From positions 30,160 through 94,159 of the forward strand of contig JAAZMR010000101.1 of the NCBI GenBank assembly GCA_012798695.1: a stretch of 64,000 nucleotides of DNA, written 5' to 3'. Source of the DNA: Bacillota bacterium. GTDB lineage: Bacteria; Bacillota; Limnochordia; DTU087. Numbering within the stretch: the first letter of the stretch is position 1; each line of letters starts with the position of its first letter. Below, in pieces: positions 18,555-27,350 of this stretch. The notes below the pieces were generated by a model, which did not search any database, was not told the origin of the DNA, and saw only the letters and a program-made list of their open reading frames with translations. The translations under genes and the position numbers were made by a program.

Positions 18555-19943
18555 CTAAGCGGAAATACCGTTTTCGGCAATATGATCAACAATCTGTACC
18601 CTCTTGATCCATTTTTCGCTTCTCAATCGGAAAATACACCAGATCGATTTGATAATATGATCGATACGCAAAAAGAAAAAGACTACATAAGGGGGCAGCC
18701 CCCAAACAAAGGCTGACAAATACCCAAGGGGAATGGAACTTACCCAAAGAAACAATACATCTGCTAACATCAAGAACCTAGTATCTCCACCACCTCGAAG
18801 CACCCCTTTGGTCATCACTGATTGGATCGTCTGAAAGACCACGAGGAAACTGACCACCGTCATCAGCTGAGTGGCAATGAGCTTGGTTTCCGTAGTCACA
18901 TTATAGAAGTTGATTACATGGGGCTTGAGCAGATTGATCAGAATACACCCCATCCCTCCAATGATCATGCTCAAGATGAGAAAGGTCACTCCTTGCTGTT
19001 GTGCCTGCTCATAGTCACCCCGTCCGACGGTATTGGCCGTCATGACACTACTGGTGCTGGCTAATCCCATATTAAATACAACACTAAGCTGGACTGTCAC
19101 CGCGGTGATGGTATTGGCGGCGACCATTTCCTTGCCCATCCTACCCATAATCATCGCGATGGCGTTGCTGCCCAAAGTCAGCAGGCCATCACTGATAATC
19201 ACCGGTACAGCCGTATGAATGAATTGTTGAATGATGGCCATCTCTACTTTGGCAAAGATATTCTTTAACCGGAAGAAGATCCGCTCATCGACCAACAGCA
19301 GATACCCAAAGGTGACACTAAATTCGACGATCCTAGCAATCACGGTACTCAATGCCGCACCGGCGATCTCCAGCCTCGGAGCACCTAGGTTGCCAAAGAT
19401 GAAGACCCAATTGAAAAAGACGTTGACCATGAATGAAAGGCATGCAGTGTAAAATCCCAAACGAGCTAAGCCTACGGTACGCAGCACGATGATTGTGGTC
19501 AAATTGAGGCCATGAAACAAGAACCCAAAAGCTAGTATCCGTAGATATCTAGCCCCATTCTCGATTACAGCTGTCTCATTTGTATACAGTGACAAGATCT
19601 GAGTGGGGAAGAAAAAAGCGAGACAAGAAAATATTAAGGCAACTACCGCGCAAATGCGCATCAATAAGGCCATGGTCTTGTGAATTGATTCTCTATCTTC
19701 TAGCCCCCAGTACTGCCCTGTCATTACCGCCGCGCCACCACCCATGCCCAGGCAAAGCACATTGAAAATGAAAAAGAACTGGTTAGCCAATGATGAACCA
19801 GAGATCGGGACCTCTCCTAGAGAGCCTAACATGACCGTATCTGCTAGATTGACCCCGATATTGATCGTCTGCTGTGCTACTACCGGTAAAGCAATGAAAA
19901 GCGCTGTCTTATAGAAATTCCTATCCCTAACCAATAGCTTCAT
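18555..19943 (-). CDS. MATE family multidrug/cation efflux transporter
   Basis: Twelve-helix exporter of the multidrug and toxic compound extrusion family, coupled to sodium or protons. The N-terminal bundle begins ALFIALPVVAQQTINIG with the ADTVMLGSLGE motif near residue 34 and GGGAAVMTGQYWG near 68. The repeat recurs in the second half (IHTAVPVIISDGLLTLG near 240, ANTVGRGDYEQAQQQG near 304). The length of 462 is normal. GAGGAGAG precedes the ATG. It stands alone; the drug or metabolite is unknown. Confidence 0.92.
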   Translation of the reverse strand: MKLLVRDRNFYKTALFIALPVVAQQTINIGVNLADTVMLGSLGEVPISGSSLANQFFFIFNVLCLGMGGGAAVMTGQYWGLEDRESIHKTMALLMRICAVVALIFSCLAFFFPTQILSLYTNETAVIENGARYLRILAFGFLFHGLNLTTIIVLRTVGLARLGFYTACLSFMVNVFFNWVFIFGNLGAPRLEIAGAALSTVIARIVEFSVTFGYLLLVDERIFFRLKNIFAKVEMAIIQQFIHTAVPVIISDGLLTLGSNAIAMIMGRMGKEMVAANTITAVTVQLSVVFNMGLASTSSVMTANTVGRGDYEQAQQQGVTFLILSMIIGGMGCILINLLKPHVINFYNVTTETKLIATQLMTVVSFLVVFQTIQSVMTKGVLRGGGDTRFLMLADVLFLWVSSIPLGYLSAFVWGLPPYVVFFFLRIDHIIKSIWCIFRLRSEKWIKRVQIVDHIAENGISA

Positions 19944-20094
19944 TATGCCTACTCTCCTCTATATCAATCCAGCTATGGGCATTTATGGATCGAGCTTATC
20001 ATATTTATGATTATGTCACAAACCTGGATTTCCTGCTTGTCGGCTCTTCACGACTGCTCCCGTGTTATCAGTACCGGCGGATTTGACTAGCTAA

Positions 20095-20127
20095 TAGCAA
20101 AAAAACATGCAGGACATAGTCCTGCAT
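20095..20127 (-). terminator. Rho-independent terminator of the metal-chelate ABC operon
   Basis: A perfect 9-base stem (20107-20115 with 20119-20127, 3-base loop) is followed on the minus strand by GTTTTTTTG. It lies 40 bases after the stop of the substrate-binding gene. Confidence 0.9.
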
Positions 20128-20168
20128 AGGCAAATTATATGAACAAATACAATTATGCGTGCCCAGCC

Positions 20169-21266
20169 TTAATCTAGTTTCACCTTCATGTATCCACCGA
20201 AATCTGCGGCCATCTGTGAGTACAATTCCTTACCCAAGAGAAACCGATAGATCTCATTAGCTTTCACTACAGGTTCAATATCTTCAAACTCGCTCGGGTA
20301 GAGCACTTTACCTATATAGTAGGCATTGGCAATAGCCGTATCGATGTTGGTAGTATAGTAGTTATACGGCAGCTGGGCATAGACTTGATCGTTTCTTACC
20401 GCGGCAAGCACCCTATAATATCTACTATTCTTGTTATAGTCCTGCTGGACAGCCTCGATCCCGCCCCCATCTAAGAATATTATATCAGGATTCCACCCAA
20501 TCAGTTTCTCTTTATCGATCATAATCGACCCTGTCCTGCCCAATTCGTCTACCACATTCTTGGCGTTGACAGCATTAAACAAAGCATAATCCCCTTGGGT
20601 ACTTTCTATACCATGGGCACCTTTCATGTTCAGTGCACCCATATATACACTGGGTTTGTCGGCATCAGCAATGTCTTTCGTCCTATCGTATAGATCTCTT
20701 CGACAAGCCTCCATGTAATCCACAATCGCCTGGGCCCTTTCTGGCTGGCCGGTAACCTGGCCGATCAGTTTAATGGAATCATATGAGTCCGGGTCAAATA
20801 CAGCAGTGGTACCATAGCTAATGGCAACTACTGGGATACCCGTCTTTGACTGGAGCTTATCTGCAGAAGCTCTATCCCCATAGGTGCTAAATATCACATC
20901 AGGCCTGACAGCCAGTATTTTCTCAGGGTCAGGTGCATTATTCGGCCCTCCTGGTCCAATCAAAGGCAAATCGGCATAGGAGGGATTGGCGATCACGTAA
21001 GGTTTGCCTAGAGGATTGCCTTTGTCCATTTGCTCAATGCCCACGATCATCTCAACGTTCTTGAAGTAGGCACAGAGCCTCAAGGCACCGGGGCCAATGG
21101 CTATCACCCGCTCAGCCCCTGAACTAAGTTCCACTTGCCTCCCCGTCATATCTGTAATGATCAAGCCCTGCACGTCGGCATAGGCCCCACTAGTCGAAAA
21201 AAGCAATATCGTGGAAAGAAAAATCGTCAATACAAGAGCCTTATTCCTCAAAAACATGACCCCCAT
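20169..21266 (-). CDS. Iron-complex-type ABC transporter substrate-binding protein (FecB/BtuF class)
   Basis: Receptor for a metal chelate such as siderophore, heme or corrinoid. The signal peptide ends GAYA-DVQ with no lipobox. The family signature is TDMTGRQVELSSGAERVIAI near residue 38; RPDVIFSTYG near 155 and NPDIIFLDGGG near 265 mark the two lobes of the class III binding fold. The length of 365 is normal. Last gene of an FmdE-FecCD-FepC-FecB operon, 24 bases after the ATPase gene. The FmdE partner hints at metal trafficking linked to molybdenum or tungsten enzymes, but this is only inference. Confidence 0.85.
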   Translation of the reverse strand: MGVMFLRNKALVLTIFLSTILLFSTSGAYADVQGLIITDMTGRQVELSSGAERVIAIGPGALRLCAYFKNVEMIVGIEQMDKGNPLGKPYVIANPSYADLPLIGPGGPNNAPDPEKILAVRPDVIFSTYGDRASADKLQSKTGIPVVAISYGTTAVFDPDSYDSIKLIGQVTGQPERAQAIVDYMEACRRDLYDRTKDIADADKPSVYMGALNMKGAHGIESTQGDYALFNAVNAKNVVDELGRTGSIMIDKEKLIGWNPDIIFLDGGGIEAVQQDYNKNSRYYRVLAAVRNDQVYAQLPYNYYTTNIDTAIANAYYIGKVLYPSEFEDIEPVVKANEIYRFLLGKELYSQMAADFGGYMKVKLD

Positions 21267-21289
21267 CTCTTTTGTATTTCAGCATATAA

Positions 21290-22042
21290 CTAGGCTGGTA
21301 TTACGACCGGCACATCACCAAATTGCTCTATGCGAACTGGTACAGAATATACGTTTTCAATGTTTTCCTGATTCATTACTTCCAGGCCTCCGGCCGCGAA
21401 AATCGTACCCTCCTTAAGCAACATGAACCGGTTGGCAAAACGCATGGCTAGATTCAGATCATGCATGGCCACAATGGCGGCCAATTGCTCCTTTTGCACT
21501 ATTTTCTTGATGAGCCTGGCCACATCCAGCTGGTTTTTCAGATCAAGACTACTCGTCGGTTCATCTAGTAGAAGCAACTGCGGTTTTTGTGCCAAGGCCC
21601 TGGCAATCATTACTTTCTGTTGCTCTCCCCCACTTAACTCATCTACATACCGCAGGGCATAGTCATCTAGCTTGAGGGTCTGTAGAACCGAGTGCACGAT
21701 CTTTAGATCGCGACTAGAGACATCCCATTGGATGTATGGCCTTCTTCCCAGCAGTACAGCATCAAAGACAGTTATCCTCCCATTTTGATGGTATTGTGCA
21801 ACATAGCCTATCCGCTTGGCCAGCTCCCGGCGGCTGAGCTTAGATGCATCATCACCTTGGATATGTACTGTCCCCATTTGAGGCTTCAAAATCCTGTTGA
21901 TGCACTTGAGTAATGTCGATTTGCCAGCTCCATTAATGCCCAGAACAGCCAGGAGGTCTCCTTTGGAAATGGAAAAGGTAATATCCCGAATGATCGGACG
22001 ACTAGGGTATGCAAACTCCAACCCCTCAATTGCCAGAATCAA
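21290..22042 (-). CDS. Iron-complex-type ABC transporter ATPase (FepC/BtuD class)
   Basis: ATPase of the metal-chelate importer. Walker A GINGAGKST is near residue 36, the Q-loop lies in GYVAQYHQNG, the signature is LSGGEQQKVMIARAL near 138, Walker B is LLLLDEPTSSLD, and the H-loop His is in VAMHDLNLA. The 250-residue length fits. Its ATG overlaps the stop of the permease gene by four bases, so translation is coupled. Confidence 0.93.
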   Translation of the reverse strand: MILAIEGLEFAYPSRPIIRDITFSISKGDLLAVLGINGAGKSTLLKCINRILKPQMGTVHIQGDDASKLSRRELAKRIGYVAQYHQNGRITVFDAVLLGRRPYIQWDVSSRDLKIVHSVLQTLKLDDYALRYVDELSGGEQQKVMIARALAQKPQLLLLDEPTSSLDLKNQLDVARLIKKIVQKEQLAAIVAMHDLNLAMRFANRFMLLKEGTIFAAGGLEVMNQENIENVYSVPVRIEQFGDVPVVIPA

Positions 22043-23124
22043 TTCTGCTTATACCCCCTTGCCAAGAGATAGAGAAACAATGGTGCACCAAAGAAGGAAG
22101 TGATCGCACCGACAGGCAGGACTACAGGAGCAATCATGGTCCTAGCTAATGTGTCGGAAACCAGCAATAGCAATGAGCCGGCCAGTGCTGAGGCGAGGAT
22201 CAGGTATCGGTGATCTCTGCCCATTACCCTGCGCATGATCTGAGGAGCCACCAAACCAATAAACCCAATGATTCCCAAAAACGAGACCGTCACAGCCGTA
22301 ATCAGGGATGAGGCCAACATGCCTCCCAAGCGAACACGCTCCACCTGTACGCCTAAGCTCTTGGCAGTCTCCTCACCACTATCCAGAGCGTTGTAGTCCC
22401 ACCTCCTGAACATAAAATAGATGATCGCTAAGATCACAACACCTGTCAAGATGGTGACTTCCTGCCAGTTCACTCTGCCCAGATCGCCAAAGGTCCAAAA
22501 AACCGCGGCAGCGACCTGTACATCTTCAGCGAAGTACTGGATAAGTATGGTGCCTGCCGAAAAAAGTGAGCTTAAAGCTACACCCGATAGCAATATAGCC
22601 TCTGGCGAAAAACCCCGTATCCTGGCCAAAATCAGGATGACGGCAGCCGCTACCATAGACCAAGCAAAAGCCGAAAGGGTGACAAAGTACGGATGGTCGA
22701 TATTGACGGCATCGGCACCGGTACTGCGGATAGTTCCAGCTCCAAATACGATAATGGCCATGTTAGCCCCAAAGGCTGCGGCATTGGATATGCCCAAGGT
22801 CGAGGGAGAGGCTAATGGGTTTCTCAGGTTGTTTTGCATGACACACCCGGCCACAGATAATCCCGCCCCGGCAATAATGGCTGCTGTGATACGGGGCAAG
22901 CGGATCTGCCAGATGACAATATCGGCAACATCGGCACCCTTGCCCATAACAGCCAAAATGACTTGATACAGATTTAAGTCGATTGAGCCGGCATTAAGGG
23001 CAATTACAGCTGCCGTGATAATCAATAGAACCAAGGTTAGTGTCATGCCGACTTTTTTCGCTGTGTAGCGTTGGTACTGATGCATCTGGTTGACATCGCC
23101 ACCACTGGATGTTCGCTGTGTCAA
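22039..23124 (-). CDS. Iron-complex-type ABC transporter permease (FecCD/BtuC family)
   Basis: About ten-helix permease of type II importers. Diagnostic stretches are IRLPRITAAIIAGAGLSVAG near residue 88, NNLRNPLASPSTLGISNAAA, and in the second half GIIGFIGLVAPQIMRR and GRDHRYLI. The start appears to be TTG at 23124, after AAGGAGA. It has 361 residues. It couples with the FepC-type ATPase encoded immediately downstream. Confidence 0.93.
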   Translation of the reverse strand: MTQRTSSGGDVNQMHQYQRYTAKKVGMTLTLVLLIITAAVIALNAGSIDLNLYQVILAVMGKGADVADIVIWQIRLPRITAAIIAGAGLSVAGCVMQNNLRNPLASPSTLGISNAAAFGANMAIIVFGAGTIRSTGADAVNIDHPYFVTLSAFAWSMVAAAVILILARIRGFSPEAILLSGVALSSLFSAGTILIQYFAEDVQVAAAVFWTFGDLGRVNWQEVTILTGVVILAIIYFMFRRWDYNALDSGEETAKSLGVQVERVRLGGMLASSLITAVTVSFLGIIGFIGLVAPQIMRRVMGRDHRYLILASALAGSLLLLVSDTLARTMIAPVVLPVGAITSFFGAPLFLYLLARGYKQN

Positions 23125-23151
23125 AGTTTTCCGTCTCCTTCTGGCCTGAAC

Positions 23152-23676
23152 CTACCAGCCCCTTGAATAGTCCGTAAAGCAATCAAGACATAGCTTCAGG
23201 CCACCGCTTAATCGCATCTTATGCTCCGGCGCCCCTTCACCACAGTTTTCACAAATGACCGTATCAAACAGTCTGGCCCTTTCCGGGAGCTCAAAGGCAG
23301 GTTTACCAAAATCGAAGATCTGATCAACAGGTGCATTGAGCAGGTATGCTTGGCGCGCTTGGCGATCCATTTCTTGCTTGGCCGGCTTGAGGATCATCCT
23401 CAGGCTTTCTCCATTGCTCCGGTTAAAAAAGCTAAAGGCCATCTTGCCCGTACCTCTGTAGAGCAGGTTGCCTTTGCCTAGAGTACAACCGGTAATCAAC
23501 TGAATGGCATCTACCCCACATGCATCGTTTTCGGTGACACAAACAATTTGTTCATCCGGTGAAAACGTAATCCCCATCTTTTCTCTGGCTGCTTCACAAG
23601 CCTTGAAGCCTATGGCGAGACCAGGACACTGGTGTCCATGAAACGCCACCGCTGCTTCCCATAACTCTCTCTGCAT
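23152..23676 (-). CDS. FmdE family protein with C-terminal zinc ribbon
   Basis: Named after subunit E of formylmethanofuran dehydrogenase, but widespread in bacteria without methanogenesis. The N-terminal FmdE signature FHGHQCPGLAIGFKA is at residues 11-25, with VCVTENDACGVDAIQLITGC near 60. The C-terminus has a Cys4 ribbon (CENC near 147, CLDC near 168). The start is ATG at 23676 after GGGAGGAG; longer frames are unsupported. It has 174 residues and is the first gene of a metal-chelate uptake operon. A role as a metal or cofactor binding partner is plausible; the biochemical function in bacteria is not settled. Confidence 0.85.
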   Translation of the reverse strand: MQRELWEAAVAFHGHQCPGLAIGFKACEAAREKMGITFSPDEQIVCVTENDACGVDAIQLITGCTLGKGNLLYRGTGKMAFSFFNRSNGESLRMILKPAKQEMDRQARQAYLLNAPVDQIFDFGKPAFELPERARLFDTVICENCGEGAPEHKMRLSGGLKLCLDCFTDYSRGW

Positions 23677-23925
23677 TGGGCTCCTCCCTCTCGATAGCAC
23701 TATGTCTGCTGGCAATAGCGCCCCATCGTGCTACGTTTTCTATGATTGGTGCTACGTTCCTGCTGTGATCCAATTCTATATCCACTCGAGTTCTCCTGCT
23801 ATTTTCCAATGATCTTAAACGCCTACCCCAATTAATAGCTGCCATAGTCGGTGTAGGCGTAAGAGGCTGGTATCCGAGTTAGAGAAACCAAGTAGAGGGA
23901 GGATGCACTACCTTAACAAAAGCAA

Positions 23926-24043
23926 AATGCGGATAAGCTCAGGCAGCCTATCCGCATTCCCTATTACGGAGTCTAAAGCTGACTCCACCTCGGGTTGATC
24001 AAATCAACCACCTCCTCACCGGGATCATCATAAGCCTGATCCC
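23926..24043 (-). ncRNA. Cluster of four hairpins, possible structured leader or terminator RNA
   Basis: In minus-strand order: GGGATCA/TGATCCC (24043-24021), GGTTGAT/ATCAACC (24009-23993), GGAGTC/GACTCC (23986-23968), then a long stem AATGCGGATA/TATCCGCATT with an inner GCT/AGC extension (23958-23926) followed by TTGCTTTTG. The last one looks like a terminator for the CD3324-family gene; the three before it are short perfect stems joined by GGAGGTGG- and GAGGTGG-containing linkers. The region lies between that gene and the FmdE operon (remainder of 23677-24085: no gene seen). It does not match a riboswitch class I recognise. Confidence 0.45.
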
Positions 24044-24085
24044 AATACTAGCTTACCAGGATTCTTCCGCTTGGTATACCGAGTT

Positions 24086-24367
24086 CTAATCAGAACTGTT
24101 CTTTCTTTCGACCTTACGGACTATTTTTCGGATACTATCATAGCCTAGATAATACGCGTCCATCAGGCTATGAATATGCTCTCCCGCGGCATACCGATGG
24201 CGAATCTCCTGGTTGCGCAATTCCAGCCTACGCTTGGTGCCATTGCGCTGTCCCCAGCCGGCCCGTTCTTCTGATCCCTTGGGGATATAGAGTTCTTGTC
24301 CTTGGACATACTCCTGAACCTGGCGGAGGAGACGGGGTGGTAAGACATCTTCAGCATTCAAATACAC
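24086..24367 (-). CDS. CD3324 family protein (small DNA-binding-like protein)
   Basis: A 93-residue protein of the family named after Clostridioides difficile CD3324. It has the expected opening (YLNAEDVLPPRLLRQVQEYV), the QELYIPK stretch, and an RLELRNQEIRHRYAAGEHIH segment, followed by DSIRKIVRKV, which looks like a helix-turn-helix of the kind used to recognise DNA. GTG at 24367 gives the family's normal N-terminus. No good ribosome binding site lies at normal spacing, and the 3' arm of a hairpin ends next to the start codon. The function is unknown. Confidence 0.75.
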   Translation of the reverse strand: MYLNAEDVLPPRLLRQVQEYVQGQELYIPKGSEERAGWGQRNGTKRRLELRNQEIRHRYAAGEHIHSLMDAYYLGYDSIRKIVRKVERKNSSD

Positions 24368-24370
24368 TGG

Positions 24371-24409
24371 GCCAACAACCCCCTGTGAGTTCTTTCCCGT
24401 TGGCCCCCA
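24371..24409 (-). promoter_or_regulatory. Hairpin abutting the CD3324-family start codon
   Basis: GGGCCAAC and GTTGGCCC arms (24371-24378, 24401-24408) enclose a G-rich loop; on the minus strand the structure ends two bases before the GTG start. It could control access of ribosomes. Further upstream, 24410-24681 has no gene, only a perfect inverted repeat (TGATGGAT/ATCCATCA, 24437-24455). Confidence 0.4.
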
Positions 24410-24681
24410 TTAGACTGCTATACTGCAGCCCTCCAGTGATGGATACCATCCATCAACCCAGTATTGGCAGGCCAATCATCTCCGATTTCAGTTCGAACTC
24501 GAACTAGACAGTTAGAGTATCTCACTATGGCCCACCTCCTTTCCCCTGTGTTCCCCATTTTACTTATACCCTATATATACTTATCCTGCAGGATATCTTA
24601 CTTCCGAACCGTCTTTTCCGATACCTCTCCCTTGACTCTCGATGTCCTTACAGGCGAATGCCGGTTTACTGCCTAACCAAT

Positions 24682-26682
24682 TTATCTGAGCATCTCTAAT
24701 GATCCTGCTCTGACGAAAACAGGGATGGAATCTATAGGGGCATCACATAGGAAACTTGTGTTACCTTCATAAACCTTTTTGCTGTCCAGATGCATCCATC
24801 TGCCAGCCGGTAAGTAGACTTCTCTTTCCCTGGCATTCTCATAGAGAATCGGACAAACGAGAATATCGCTTCCGAACATATACTCATCTGCGATTTCCCA
24901 GGCCTGCTCATCCTCTGGAAAATCATAAAACAGGGGACGCATTAATGGAGTGCCCTTTGCATGGGCTTCCTGCATAAGTCGCTTGACATAGGGGCGCATC
25001 ATTTCTCGGATTCCCATGTATTTTTTGCATATTGCATATACCGCTTCACCATAACTCCATACTTCGTTATCCGCCCCACTTCTCTTCATGCCACCCCCGG
25101 TAGTCCCCAATGGTTCCTGAAACGGCTCCCGACATCCATGTAGGCGAAATACGGGACAGAAAGTGCCAAACTGGAACCAGCGCACAAAACACTCCTTGAA
25201 CTCATCAGAATGAATATTGCCACCATGAAATCCACCTATATCAGTGGTCCACCACGGAATACCGGCCAGACCCATGTTGAGTCCCGCCACCAGTTGATTT
25301 CTCAGTGAGCGGAAGCTGGAGTCGATATCTCCAGACCATACCAAAGCCCCATACCTCTGGGAACCTGCCCAGGCACAGCGCAGCAGATTAACTATGTTTT
25401 TCTGACCGGCAGCCTCCATTCCCTCATAGGCCATACGCGCGTAATCCCTGGGATACAGATTGCCCACTTCGAGAACAGAGCCCAGGGAATAACGATAGTG
25501 ACTGTACTCGTACCCGGCAAACTCAGGTTCGGCTTCATCCAACCAGAAGATCCTGATGCCCTTGTCGTAATAGTTTTTCTTGATCTTGCTCCAGACATAC
25601 GCCCGGGCATCCGGATTGGTCACATCTATGAAACAGGCATTGCCCAGCTGCCCAATGCGTTTTCCGGCTTCTGAACGAGTTAGATAACCCAACTCTTTCA
25701 TCTCTTTGTAGTTCTCGCTACCTTCTTCTACAGTTGGCCAAATGGATACCATGAGCTCGATACCCATTTCTCTGAGTTCTCCAACCATTTTCTCCGGGTC
25801 GGGCCAATAATCTAGATCAAATCTCCAGTCTCCCTGAAACGGCCAATGGAAAAAGTCCACAACAATTACCGAGATAGGCAGGCCTCTCTTTTTATGGCCC
25901 CTGGCCACCTGCATGATCTCCTCCTGGGTCTGATAGCGAAGTTTACACTGCCAGAACCCGGTACCATAATCAGGCATCATTGGCACCTTCCCGGTTGCAT
26001 CAGCATAGGCTTCCACGATCTCTGCCGGTGTATCCCCGACGGTGATCCAGTAATCCATCTGCTTGGTAGAATATGATACCCACTCGGTCAAGTTCCGGGC
26101 AAAGCTCACTTTTCCGAGGGCCGGATTATTCCACAACATCCCATAACCCTTGCTCGATACGGCAAATGGTACACTTGCTTGGGAGTTCCGGTGGGCTAAC
26201 TCCAACACACATCCCTTTAGGTTGAGATATGGTTGCTGGTATTGTCCCATTCCATAGAGCTTCTCTTCGTCAGACGACTCAAATCGAACTGTTAGCCGAT
26301 AGTTGTTAGTACCATGATGAGGTTCAAAAGTGCGAGGGTCAATTTCGAGAGCACTGTTAAACTCCCCTTCAACCTCATCCCGCATGCGATTGCGGTCATA
26401 TTCTTCTAGGAGGAGTTCCCTTCGTTGGTTATAGAACCTCAACTTGCCTGTTGACATGATTTCACATTTAATTTTTCCGTTAGTAATGAAGGTACTTTGG
26501 CCCTCTGTGGTGATCTCAGCCTTTCCATTGCCTGCCTCCAGAAGGGCAGAAAAATACTGATCATCTTGGAATCTGTGCAAGCAAGTAGCACGCACTCTGA
26601 GACTATTCTCACCCCATGGTTCAATACAGAGCAGCTCCTGATCATTGCGTCTTAATATCTTGTTTCCTTCTTGTCTGATCAT
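24682..26682 (-). CDS. Glycoside hydrolase family 31 (alpha-xylosidase/alpha-glucosidase-like)
   Basis: Retaining alpha-glycosidase acting on alpha-linked xylose or glucose at non-reducing ends. The catalytic nucleophile Asp is in FWLDEAEPE near residue 381; the acid/base Asp is in VWSGDIDSSF about 70 residues later. Other family marks are YGMGQYQQ, TGFWQCKLRY and GFHGG in the +1 site. The WLDxxEPE form is common in alpha-xylosidases, but specificity needs assay. No signal peptide is present, so it acts on imported oligosaccharides. ATG at 26682 follows GGGGAGG at nine bases. The gene overlaps the methyltransferase gene upstream by 41 bases. Confidence 0.87.
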   Translation of the reverse strand: MIRQEGNKILRRNDQELLCIEPWGENSLRVRATCLHRFQDDQYFSALLEAGNGKAEITTEGQSTFITNGKIKCEIMSTGKLRFYNQRRELLLEEYDRNRMRDEVEGEFNSALEIDPRTFEPHHGTNNYRLTVRFESSDEEKLYGMGQYQQPYLNLKGCVLELAHRNSQASVPFAVSSKGYGMLWNNPALGKVSFARNLTEWVSYSTKQMDYWITVGDTPAEIVEAYADATGKVPMMPDYGTGFWQCKLRYQTQEEIMQVARGHKKRGLPISVIVVDFFHWPFQGDWRFDLDYWPDPEKMVGELREMGIELMVSIWPTVEEGSENYKEMKELGYLTRSEAGKRIGQLGNACFIDVTNPDARAYVWSKIKKNYYDKGIRIFWLDEAEPEFAGYEYSHYRYSLGSVLEVGNLYPRDYARMAYEGMEAAGQKNIVNLLRCAWAGSQRYGALVWSGDIDSSFRSLRNQLVAGLNMGLAGIPWWTTDIGGFHGGNIHSDEFKECFVRWFQFGTFCPVFRLHGCREPFQEPLGTTGGGMKRSGADNEVWSYGEAVYAICKKYMGIREMMRPYVKRLMQEAHAKGTPLMRPLFYDFPEDEQAWEIADEYMFGSDILVCPILYENAREREVYLPAGRWMHLDSKKVYEGNTSFLCDAPIDSIPVFVRAGSLEMLR

Positions 26683-27325
26683 CGTGAGATGCCTCCCCAT
26701 TTTTCTGTTTGAAAAGCTCTTGGTGCTGCTTCGGGAAACGGTAAATCAGGAATTTCTCTCGCTCGTCGCTTACTCCCGGCACCCTGACCTTGTTAATCAG
26801 TCTAAAGGGGGTCTGGTGTTTCAGAACCCGTTTATACCCTGGCATCGGATAGTAAAGGATAAGATCCACAGACCGATTGTCACGGTGGATGGATTGCATG
26901 ATGTTCTGAACAACCTTCTGAAAGATCTTGCTGGAAAATGGGTTAAAGAAGTAGAAACAGTTGTCATGAGGTTTCACTTCATAGTGCTCGGCCAGGCCAT
27001 ACTTCAAACGAATCGGTGCCTGGATATGCTGAGCCCTGTGCCGATAGCGAAACTTATTATCCAATGCTTCTGCATAGGTCTTATCATGTGCCTCAATTCC
27101 CACCACCGGAACATGAAAATGATGATGAATATAGAAAGCTACTCGCCCTCTTCCACACCCAACATCGACGGTACGACCCGTTTTACTGAATCTGTATGTT
27201 TGAAAGAGTTCATCTAAGGCTTCATAGGGCGTGGCCTCGTAGCGGTGATAATGGCCATGGCCCTCCATTTCCCGCAGACCAACTGTTTTGATGCCAAGTA
27301 ATCGATCATATTTTCTTGCACCCAT
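26642..27325 (-). CDS. SAM-dependent methyltransferase (class I)
   Basis: Rossmann-fold methyltransferase. Motif I (TVDVGCGRGRVAFY) is near residue 47, with the acidic ribose-binding residue in VGIEAHD, and a motif IV-like CFYFFNPFS stretch near residue 120. The region around residues 80-110 has an RYRHRAQHIQ insert. The start is taken as ATG at 27325, nine bases after AGAGGA; an ATG at 27331 and a GTG at 27343 are alternatives. It follows the ABC exporter closely and overlaps the GH31 gene. The substrate is unknown. Confidence 0.75.
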   Translation of the reverse strand: MGARKYDRLLGIKTVGLREMEGHGHYHRYEATPYEALDELFQTYRFSKTGRTVDVGCGRGRVAFYIHHHFHVPVVGIEAHDKTYAEALDNKFRYRHRAQHIQAPIRLKYGLAEHYEVKPHDNCFYFFNPFSSKIFQKVVQNIMQSIHRDNRSVDLILYYPMPGYKRVLKHQTPFRLINKVRVPGVSDEREKFLIYRFPKQHQELFKQKNGEASHDDQTRRKQDIKTQ

Positions 27326-27350
27326 TGCCATTCTTCCTCTCACTTAGCGG

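Noticed and set aside
23968..24010. Minus-strand 12-codon peptide frame within the hairpin cluster
   Set aside because: GTG would sit inside its own ribosome site, and the sequence is better explained as hairpin arms and linkers.
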